Assembly: GCF_030373225.1 (NCBI RefSeq)
Contig: NZ_JAUCZG010000026.1
Span: 1-64,000 of the forward strand
Origin: Hydrogenophaga sp.
GTDB taxonomy: Bacteria; Pseudomonadota; Gammaproteobacteria; Burkholderiales; Burkholderiaceae_C
DNA: 64,000 nucleotides
Direction: 5' to 3'
Shown here piece by piece: positions 58,056-64,000 of this stretch. The position numbers were made by a program, and so were the translations under genes. Each line of letters opens with the position of its first letter. Within the stretch, counting starts at the first letter, position 1. A model generated the notes under the pieces. It searched no databases. It worked only from the letters and a program-made list of their open reading frames with translations, and was not told the DNA's origin.

Positions 58056-59114
58056 TCAATCGCGTTGCAGCAAGGACCGCGCAGCTTCGTTCAGCGATTC
58101 GGCTGAACGGTCCCGCAGCTCACAGGGCAGGGCCTGCGGAAATTGTTTGAAATTGCGTCCGATCGACTGGGCGTACATCGGGTCGTAGTGGCGGGTCAGC
58201 AGCTCCAGCACCACCTCAGGCGTTTGCCCCTGATTCACCTTTTCGATCCAGCCCGACACCACCTCCTTGCCCCGCAACTCCGTCAAGGCTTCCAGACGTG
58301 AGCAAAAAGACGCCGGGTCCTTCACGAAAAAGTCGTAGTCCTCCAGCAGCAGGGCCACACGCTGCGTGTCCGACAGGCGCAGGTCGATACAGGGGCTGGC
58401 CCGCATGGCGTCGATGAGAGCGTCGGGGATGCGCACATTGCCCACCTTTTTGCTTTCACTCTCCACGTAAACCACGCGCGATGGATCGAAGCCGCGCAAG
58501 GCCTCCCACACCATCGAGTCAAAGCGCTTCTGGCTGGGTTGGGGTTGGCCCGGAATGTGACCGAGCACCGAACTGCGGTGGCTGGCCAGCGCTTCAAGGT
58601 CGAGCACCTGCGCACCCTGAGCCGCCAGGGCCTGCAGCAGGCGCGTCTTGCCGCTGCCGGTGGGGCCGCAGACGATGCGGTAGTGCAGACGGGACGCCTG
58701 GGCCGGCAAGGAGTCCACCAGCGCCGCGCGCCACGCCTTGTAGCCGCCCTCGATCAAGGTGACATGAAAACCGATGGCGCCCAGGATGGTGGCCAGCGCG
58801 CCGCTGCGGTTGCCGCCGCGCCAGCAGTACACCAGCGGCTTCCAGGTGCGAGGTTTGTCGATCACCTCGCGTTCGATGTGGGCCGCGATGTTGCGCGCCG
58901 AGAGCGCGGCGCCACGTTTCTTGGCCTCGAACGGGTTGACCTGCTTGTACATCGTGCCGATGGTGATGCGCTCGGCGTTGTTCAGTGTGGGCCAGTTCAC
59001 TGCACCCGGCACGTGGTCGAGCGCATGCTCGTCTTCGGTGCGGGCGTCGATGATCAGGTCGAAGTCGGCCAGGCGGCTCAGCGCCTCGGTGGCATTCAGG
59101 GTATGGACGGGCAT
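58056..59114 (-). CDS. mnmH: tRNA 2-selenouridine synthase
   Basis: MnmH (SelU/YbbB) replaces sulfur by selenium in the wobble 2-thiouridine of some tRNAs, using selenophosphate. The 352 residues carry an N-terminal rhodanese domain with active Cys in PLVYCWRGGNRSGALATIL and a C-terminal P-loop domain with RIVCGPTGSGKTRLLQAL. The gene lies 6 bases downstream of the TesA-like esterase on the same strand. selD is not in this window but would be required. Confidence 0.94.
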   Translation of the reverse strand: MPVHTLNATEALSRLADFDLIIDARTEDEHALDHVPGAVNWPTLNNAERITIGTMYKQVNPFEAKKRGAALSARNIAAHIEREVIDKPRTWKPLVYCWRGGNRSGALATILGAIGFHVTLIEGGYKAWRAALVDSLPAQASRLHYRIVCGPTGSGKTRLLQALAAQGAQVLDLEALASHRSSVLGHIPGQPQPSQKRFDSMVWEALRGFDPSRVVYVESESKKVGNVRIPDALIDAMRASPCIDLRLSDTQRVALLLEDYDFFVKDPASFCSRLEALTELRGKEVVSGWIEKVNQGQTPEVVLELLTRHYDPMYAQSIGRNFKQFPQALPCELRDRSAESLNEAARSLLQRD

Positions 59115-59120
59115 GGCCGA

Positions 59121-59810
59121 TTATCGGCGTGCGATCAACTTGCGAAGTTCGGGCCAGACGTTGTCGAGCATGGTGGGCTGTGCGAGCTCATTCGGGTGGA
59201 TGCGGTCGTTCTGGAACAGGGCGGTGGGGTCCTTCGTGTCTGCCACGCCCTTGAGGAAAAACGGCACCAGCGCGGTCTGTTCGGCCTTGGCCACAGCGGT
59301 GAACACGTCGCGGAACTCCTGCGCGTACTTCGCGCCGTAGTTCGGCGGCATCTCCATGCCCAGCAGCAGCACCTGCGCGCCCGCCTCGCGGGAGAGGCGG
59401 GCCATGGTGGCCAGGTTGTCGCGCGTCATGTTCAGCGGCAGGCCGCGCAGGGCGTCGTTGCCGCCCAACTCAATCACCACCCACTTGGGCCGGTGCTGTT
59501 TGAGCAGCGCGGCGATGCGTGATCGACCGCCCGAGGTGGTGTCGCCGCTGATGCTGGCATTGACCACGCGCGCCTTCACTTTCTCTTTGGCCAGGGTCTC
59601 GCCCAACAGTGCGACCCAGCCGGTGCCGCGCTTGAGGCCGTACTCGGCACTCAATGAATCGCCCACCACCAGGATCACCGGCGCCTGGCTTGCGGCCTGT
59701 GCCGGGGCTTGCGCCAGCGCCTGGCCCAAAGACCCTGCAGCGGCGAGCGCGCACACGCTGCAGACCAGCGCGTTAAAGTGACGGCGTTTCAACTTGAGAA
59801 GTCCTTCCAT
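59121..59810 (-). CDS. tesA: TesA-like GDSL arylesterase / lysophospholipase
   Basis: A secreted SGNH hydrolase. From ATG 59810 it has 229 residues, with a signal peptide ending near ALAQAPAQA. Catalytic Ser lies in LVVGDSLSAEYGLKRG, the oxyanion residues in SISGDTTSGGRSRI and VIELGGNDALRG, and the Asp/His pair in NDRIHPNELAQPTMLDNVW. The start is uncertain: the ATG has no ribosome-binding site, but an in-frame TTG at 59792 is preceded by AAGGA and would still give a signal peptide. It is divergent from the ABC ATPase, as tesA and ybbA are in E. coli. Confidence 0.9.
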   Translation of the reverse strand: MEGLLKLKRRHFNALVCSVCALAAAGSLGQALAQAPAQAASQAPVILVVGDSLSAEYGLKRGTGWVALLGETLAKEKVKARVVNASISGDTTSGGRSRIAALLKQHRPKWVVIELGGNDALRGLPLNMTRDNLATMARLSREAGAQVLLLGMEMPPNYGAKYAQEFRDVFTAVAKAEQTALVPFFLKGVADTKDPTALFQNDRIHPNELAQPTMLDNVWPELRKLIARR

Positions 59811-60507
59811 GTCCGATGTGATGATTGCGGTCCAGCATGTGTTCAAGTCGGTGACCGACTCCACCGGGTCGCTGACCATTCTGCGCGATATCGATTTCAC
59901 CCTGAACAAAGGGGAGACCGCCGCCATCGTGGGTGCGTCCGGGTCGGGCAAGAGCACGCTGCTGTCCATCGTGGCCGGTTTGGACACCCCCACCAGCGGC
60001 ACAGTTCACGTCGACGGCGTTGATTTGTTCGCGCTGGACGAAGACCAGCGTGCCGCGCTGCGTTCACAGAAGGTCGGTTTCGTGTTTCAGAGCTTCCAGC
60101 TGCTGGGCAACCTCACCGCACTGGAGAACGTGATGCTGCCGCTGGAACTGGCCGGGCGCCGCGACGCACGAGCCACCGCCACCCACATGCTGCAGCGCGT
60201 GGGCCTTGGAGAACGCTTGTCAAGCTACCCCAAGGTGCTCTCTGGTGGTGAACAGCAGCGTGTGGCGCTGGCTCGGGCCTTTGTCGTGCAGCCCGCGGTG
60301 CTGCTGGCCGACGAGCCCACCGGAAGCCTTGATTTCGCCACCGGCGGCAAGATCATGGAGCTCATGTTCGACCTCAACCGCGAGCAGGGCACCACGCTCG
60401 TGCTGGTCACGCACGACCGCGGCATTGCCCAACGCTGCGAGCGGCGCATCACCATCGAGGCCGGGCAGGTGGTGCCAGAGGGGCAAGAGGCCGCGCTCAT
60501 TGCCTGA
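59809..60507 (+). CDS. ybbA: ABC transporter ATP-binding protein, YbbA/LolD type
   Basis: A 232-residue ABC ATPase. Walker A is AIVGASGSGKSTLLSIVAGL, the Q-loop FVFQSFQLLGNLTALENVML, the signature KVLSGGEQQRVALARAFVVQ, Walker B AVLLADEPTGSLDF, and the H-loop LVLVTHDRGIAQR. It belongs to the MacB/LolD/YbbA group. In E. coli ybbA is followed by the large permease ybbP; here rlmB follows, so no membrane partner is visible. The ATG at 59809 overlaps the divergent tesA ATG (CATG); GAGAAG upstream is a fair ribosome-binding site. Confidence 0.92.
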   Translation: MSDVMIAVQHVFKSVTDSTGSLTILRDIDFTLNKGETAAIVGASGSGKSTLLSIVAGLDTPTSGTVHVDGVDLFALDEDQRAALRSQKVGFVFQSFQLLGNLTALENVMLPLELAGRRDARATATHMLQRVGLGERLSSYPKVLSGGEQQRVALARAFVVQPAVLLADEPTGSLDFATGGKIMELMFDLNREQGTTLVLVTHDRGIAQRCERRITIEAGQVVPEGQEAALIA

Positions 60508-60539
60508 ACCCGCCTGGGCCCGGAGGGGATAATCCGGGC

Positions 60540-61283
60540 ATGTCTTCTCCCAAAGTGCTTTTCGGCTTTCACGCCGTGGGCGTGCGCCTGAAAACCGCGC
60601 CGCAGTCCATCATTGAAATCTATTACGAGCCCACGCGCCGCGATGCGCGCATGCGCCAGTTCCTAGACAAGGCGCGCGAGGCCAACGCCCGCCTGATCGA
60701 GGCCGACGGCCTGCGCATCGCCAAGCTGGCAGGCAGTCACGGCCACCAAGGCGTGGCCGCGCGCGTGGAGGAGATCAAGCAGGTGCATTCGCTCGACGAG
60801 TTGCTGGAGCAACTCGAAGCCACGGGCGTGCCGCCCTTGCTTCTCGTGCTCGACGGCATCACCGACCCGCACAACCTCGGCGCCTGCCTGCGGGTTGCCG
60901 ACGGCGCCGGTGCCCACGCCGTGATCGCACCCAAGGACCACGCCGCCGGCATCAACGCCACCGTGGCCAAGGTGGCCAGCGGCGCAGCCGAGACCATGCC
61001 GTACTTCATGGTCACCAACCTGGCCCGCACCCTGGGTGAACTCAAGGAACGCAACATCTGGATCATCGGCACCGCCGACGACGCACCGAAGACGCTGTAT
61101 CAGGTCGAACTCAAAGGTCCAGTGGCACTGGTGCTCGGCGCCGAAGGCACCGGCATGCGCCAACTCACCCGCAAGACCTGCGACGAACTGGTGAGCATCC
61201 CCATGCACGGCGCGGTGGAGAGCCTGAACGTGTCGGTGGCGAGTGGGGTGTGCCTTTACGAGGCGTTGCGGCAGCGGGGTTGA
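60540..61283 (+). CDS. rlmB: 23S rRNA (guanosine-2'-O)-methyltransferase RlmB
   Basis: RlmB methylates G2251 in the peptidyl-transferase P loop. The 247-residue SPOUT enzyme has the N-terminal substrate-binding domain (VLFGFHAVGVRLKTAPQSII), the knot motif 1 LDGITDPHNLGACLRVADGA, motif 2 ALVLGAEGTGMRQLTRKTCD and motif 3 IPMHGAVESLNVSVASGVCL. It is 33 bases after the ABC ATPase. The downstream region is a long gap, with a weak inverted repeat CCTGGC/GCCAGG at 61291-61319 that may contribute to termination. Confidence 0.97.
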   Translation: MSSPKVLFGFHAVGVRLKTAPQSIIEIYYEPTRRDARMRQFLDKAREANARLIEADGLRIAKLAGSHGHQGVAARVEEIKQVHSLDELLEQLEATGVPPLLLVLDGITDPHNLGACLRVADGAGAHAVIAPKDHAAGINATVAKVASGAAETMPYFMVTNLARTLGELKERNIWIIGTADDAPKTLYQVELKGPVALVLGAEGTGMRQLTRKTCDELVSIPMHGAVESLNVSVASGVCLYEALRQRG

Positions 61284-61833
61284 GGCATGGCCTGGCGAGA
61301 GACGGCGAGTCGAGCCAGGCATCATGTGCTTTGCCTCCTCAGTTGCAGGCCGGCATTGGCGTCTTTGTGCCAGCGCCTGGTGCATCTGCAGGATGCTCTT
61401 CCCATCGCAAAGTCTTCGAATCAACCAATCAAATAGTACTAATGGGCTTTGTTGATTTCAACCGGTGAGTCAATTGAATTTACTTTGCCGCATGTCGATT
61501 GAAGACAGCCTGTATCAAATGTGTCACTTTGTGACGGACGCTTTCACGCAATTTTCAAGTTCCTTGCGGGTGTGCAGGGAAAATGAGCCTTCAGCGCCTT
61601 CCTCAATGAAAACAACCACTTACGCGGATTAACGAGAGGTGGCGTGGCCCGCCTGAATTGCCGAGATACTCCGTTCAATCGACTGCTTCTGCCGTTTGAT
61701 CACTCGGGTCAACTTCGAATACTGTGGGGTAAGTCACACTGCAATCGAATCAGGGTGATACCAATCTCAATGCCCCTGTGATGGGGGCGCCGGCCCACAC
61801 ACCTCTCCTCTTTTCAGTCAATTTTTAAATCTC
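61284..61833. other. 550-base intergenic region with lower GC
   Basis: No convincing gene. It is visibly more A/T-rich than the rest of the window. It holds a weak hairpin (61291-61319), an inverted repeat GTCAC-TTT-GTGAC (61523-61535), a hairpin GCCCC/GGGGC at 61772-61787, and a T-rich stretch (TTTTCAGTCAATTTTTAAA, about 61813-61831) just before the lipoprotein gene. A 46-codon open frame at 61492-61632 has no ribosome-binding site. The 5' control region of the lipoprotein must lie here. I recognise no riboswitch or small RNA. Confidence 0.5.
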
Positions 61834-63669
61834 ATGAAGACTCACGCCATCTTTGAAAACTCGCCGCTGGCGAATACGCCGCGCCTTCCCGTCGTGCTGT
61901 GTTGCCTGCTGGCTTTGAGTGCCTGCGGTGGCGGCGGGGGAGCAGAGAGCACCGGTGGAGGGGCGATCATCGGTGACGCTCTCGCACAGGCGCCCCTTCA
62001 AAAGCCGGCACCTGCCCCCCTGCCAGCACCCGCTCCGGCACCAGCACCCGCTCCAGCACCCGCTCCAGCACCCGCTCCAGCACCCGCTCCAGCACCCGCT
62101 CCAGCTCCAGCTCCAGCTCCAGCTCCAGCTCCAGCTCCAGCTCCAGCTCCAGCTCCCCCCACCACGAACAATGACATCCTTTCGCCCGCGCTGGCAGTCG
62201 AATACGTGGACGCTCAGGGCGTTCGACAGTCGGTCCGGGTGGTCTCCGGTCAAACCACGGTGACCGGCGTCGCTCCTTTCCTGGTCAAGTTCGATGGCTC
62301 AGGCACCCGGGCACCGGCCGCCCTTCGAGCCCAATCGGCGATCACCGATCCGGAAGCCTACGCCTTCCTGATGACAGGCTACCGCCTGAACTACGGCGAG
62401 AACCGCGGTGGCGTCTGGCAGTATCCGCAGGGTTCGTCATATTCGCGAGACGAAGACACGGGGCCGCCCGTCTTCTCTTACGTGTATCAAACCCCGGGCT
62501 CCTATCCCGTGCGACTGCGCACCCGTGATGCGCTCGGCAACGAGGCTGACGTTCAGCTGAACGTCGTCGTCAACGCTCCGCCGGCTCCATTCCCGATCCG
62601 ACCCACGGATGGTCGCTGGCCCAACTTCGTCAGCGGTAACCGATACACCCTCGAAGCCAATGGCGACTATCGATCGTTCGGGGCGCTGGAAACGGGTGGT
62701 CGGCACAACATCGTGATTGAAAAGGTGGGCACCGGGGCAGACCCCACGATCTCCACATTTAGTCCAGACGGGCGCAGCAAGGCCTTGGCGACGCGACCAG
62801 TGGAATTTCGCGCAGCCCACATTCGACTGGTCAACGTGGATATCGGTCACTTCCAAGTTGGTCAGCGTGGCTATGACTACGTGGGGGTGATCGGCGGAGT
62901 CGTTCGCAGGTTCTCTGACGCAGGAGCGGTATTCCTCTGGCATGAAGGCACCGATATCGCTCGCTCGAATGTCCGCTTTGGCCGGGGCCTATTTTTCCAG
63001 GATACCGAGCTTCGCAGCACGGCAGCCGGGAGCGGGTACATCATGTTTGGGACTTTCAATGGGCTGCACGCCCGCAACACCCGGTTCGTACATGCTGAGA
63101 ACGGTCCAACTACTTATGCCATGCTGCGGGTGTACGGATCCAACTTCACATTCCGGAACAACCTCTGGTTTTCTCAGGTGGACGGGGGTTTGGGGAACGG
63201 AACGCTCATTTCGATGCTGGCTACCGGTGGACAGACCCAAACGCAATGGCGCGACGACGATACCGTGGGTCCCACCAACGGAACATCCAGTAGCCAAGCC
63301 TATGGTTACATCAGCGAGAAGCAGATCCTTCAGAACAACCAGTTGCATGCGAGTGGGTCTTTCCTGACCAACGGCGTGGCCGTTGCAGGCGGAGGCAATC
63401 CCTCGGGCGATCGACTGGTCTACCCCAGGCTAATCGGATGGGAAGACAACGTTTTCGGCGTCTCTGGAAACGTGGGCCGGATGATCCAGGGAGGCGAGAT
63501 CGGCGGTCAGTATGTTTTCTGGCGTAACAACCGGCGCGACTTCGGGCGCGGGCCGGTTGTGTCGGCCACCACCGGCGCACCTAACGCAAGCGTGGGTAAC
63601 ACCACAACCTTCAACGGCCCGCATCTGATCGAGGCAACTAACTCGCGGGCGGTTCCAAGTTCGTTCTAA
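61834..63669 (+). CDS. Lipoprotein with Pro-Ala repeat, PKD-like and beta-helix regions
   Basis: A 611-residue surface-type protein. The signal sequence ends in a lipobox (LLALSACGGGGG, Cys about residue 31). A (Pro-Ala)n linker spans about residues 55-107. A PKD-like domain follows (about 110-250; VTGVAPFLVKFDGSG and FSYVYQTPGSYPVRLRTRDA). The rest looks like a right-handed parallel beta-helix with repeated short strands (HIRLVNVDIGHFQVGQRGYD, NVRFGRGLFFQDTELRS, LHARNTRFVHAEN). Such folds occur in polysaccharide lyases and adhesins, but I see no specific active site. It is the least conserved-looking gene here and lies between an A/T-rich gap and an IS remnant. Confidence 0.8.
   Translation: MKTHAIFENSPLANTPRLPVVLCCLLALSACGGGGGAESTGGGAIIGDALAQAPLQKPAPAPLPAPAPAPAPAPAPAPAPAPAPAPAPAPAPAPAPAPAPAPAPAPAPPTTNNDILSPALAVEYVDAQGVRQSVRVVSGQTTVTGVAPFLVKFDGSGTRAPAALRAQSAITDPEAYAFLMTGYRLNYGENRGGVWQYPQGSSYSRDEDTGPPVFSYVYQTPGSYPVRLRTRDALGNEADVQLNVVVNAPPAPFPIRPTDGRWPNFVSGNRYTLEANGDYRSFGALETGGRHNIVIEKVGTGADPTISTFSPDGRSKALATRPVEFRAAHIRLVNVDIGHFQVGQRGYDYVGVIGGVVRRFSDAGAVFLWHEGTDIARSNVRFGRGLFFQDTELRSTAAGSGYIMFGTFNGLHARNTRFVHAENGPTTYAMLRVYGSNFTFRNNLWFSQVDGGLGNGTLISMLATGGQTQTQWRDDDTVGPTNGTSSSQAYGYISEKQILQNNQLHASGSFLTNGVAVAGGGNPSGDRLVYPRLIGWEDNVFGVSGNVGRMIQGGEIGGQYVFWRNNRRDFGRGPVVSATTGAPNASVGNTTTFNGPHLIEATNSRAVPSSF
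62041..62154 (+). repeat. Tandem repeats coding the Pro-Ala linker
   Basis: Five perfect copies of the 12-mer CCAGCACCCGCT (62041-62100) are followed by nine perfect copies of the 6-mer CCAGCT (62101-62154). All are in frame, so copy changes would vary linker length by 2 or 4 residues without shifting the frame. The block reads as Trp-Ser repeats on the other strand, which is a shadow. Confidence 0.95.
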
Positions 63670-63705
63670 GTGAATCAGCCCATACAAAGCAAGGCGATTT
63701 GAGAA

Positions 63706-63897
63706 TCAAACCATCAGCCGTCCACCGAAGTGGGTCAACTCCAGCCAGTCAGCGGTCATGTCTCTGACTTCCTGCATTGAATCGAACACAAAGCAGCACA
63801 GCACCTCGGTGCTGTAGGTCTTGTTGAAGCGTTCGACATAGGCGTTTTGGGCAGGCTTTCCAGTCTGGATGTGATTGAGGACAATGCCCTTGGACTG
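63706..63897 (-). pseudogene. IS3-family transposase remnant (OrfB C-terminal part)
   Basis: The minus-strand reading QSKGIVLNHIQTGKPAQNAY, VERFNKTYSTEVLCCFVFDS, MQEVRDMTADWLE matches the last catalytic segment of IS3-type DDE transposases (the final Glu in NAYVERFNKTY). The two catalytic Asp regions are missing: upstream the frame runs into unrelated sequence at about 63898. Downstream, the family's usual YNxxRPHxxLG ending is replaced by LTHFGGRLMV and a stop. It is a fragment, not a working transposase. An open frame to 63945 adds only non-homologous residues. Confidence 0.85.
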
Positions 63898-63918
63898 AAC
63901 CGCCCCGGGGGGTTCAGT
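63894..63918. repeat. Inverted repeat at the IS junction
   Basis: ACTGAACC (63894-63901) and GGTTCAGT (63911-63918) are perfect arms around GCCCCGGGG. TGAACCGCCCCGGG resembles terminal repeats of IS3-family elements as I recall them. It marks the point where transposase homology stops, so two IS ends or a nested insertion may meet here. In 63919-64000 I see no recognisable gene. Confidence 0.55.
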
Positions 63919-64000
63919 TTTCGAGGTGGCTTCAAGTATTATCACGATGTTGTAGTTTTAACTGCGCAGCTCCACCAGTGGTGAGTAGACGCATTTCTAC

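Noticed and set aside
61492..61632. A 46-codon open frame in the gap before the lipoprotein
   Set aside because: No ribosome-binding site, no motif, and length within chance expectation.
62041..62154. Regular repeats that might suggest a CRISPR or minisatellite array
   Set aside because: Units are 6 and 12 bases, contiguous, without spacers, in frame within a protein linker.
61825..62253. Minus-strand frame encoding Trp-Ser repeats
   Set aside because: It is only the complement of the Pro-Ala coding repeat in the lipoprotein.

Overview
The window is a 64 kb piece of a high-GC chromosome from a betaproteobacterium, almost certainly Burkholderiales and most like Comamonadaceae (Hydrogenophaga or a close relative). 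The evidence is the uninterrupted run rluB-ndk-rlmN-pilW-rodZ-ispG-hisS-yfgM-bamB-der-hfq-hflX-hflK-hflC-DUF2065-hisZ-purA, the aceE-aceF-lpdA cluster whose E3 carries its own lipoyl domain, the odhA-odhB-lpd operon followed by zapE, and intergenic repeats of a kind I associate with this family. Genus is inference. No rRNA, tRNA or CRISPR array was seen.

Layout. 0-6 kb: pyrimidine/arginine carbamoyl-phosphate synthase (carA, an unrecognised small gene, carB), then greA and a small membrane protein. 6-10 kb, minus strand: folD and a FixL/FixJ-like two-component pair. 10-17 kb: pyruvate dehydrogenase (aceE, aceF, lpdA). 17-19 kb: a two-gene sorting system made of a 90-residue secreted protein with a C-terminal VPE-type sorting signal and an exosortase fused to a CPBP/CAAX-type protease. 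19-25 kb: an NlpC/P60 hydrolase, an HpaB-superfamily enzyme with a divergent TetR regulator and a clear operator, a cysteine hydrolase, propionyl-CoA synthetase and an ArsR-type regulator. 25-32.5 kb: 2-oxoglutarate dehydrogenase operon plus zapE. 32.5-37 kb: PP2C phosphatase, DinG/YoaA-type helicase, bamD, rluD. 37.5-56 kb: the housekeeping block named above plus scpB. 56-61 kb: a phosphoribosyltransferase, a cystathionine beta-lyase-like enzyme, mnmH, a TesA-like esterase divergent from an ABC ATPase, and rlmB. 61-64 kb: a less conserved end with a 550-base gap, a lipoprotein with a Pro-Ala repeat, PKD and beta-helix regions, and an IS3-type transposase remnant.

The genes form a core-metabolism and envelope neighbourhood: two 2-oxoacid dehydrogenase complexes, carbamoyl-phosphate, folate, isoprenoid, histidine and purine steps, outer-membrane assembly (bamB, bamD), and translation or RNA modification (hisS, rlmN, rlmB, rluB, rluD, mnmH, hfq, der). 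The accessory content lies at 16.8-19 kb (exosortase system), 19.6-22.2 kb (HpaB/TetR) and 61.3-64 kb. The most interesting unit is the exosortase/protease fusion with its single tiny neighbouring substrate. Other points of note are repeat elements translated as protein linkers inside the PDH genes and strong hairpins between genes of both dehydrogenase operons.
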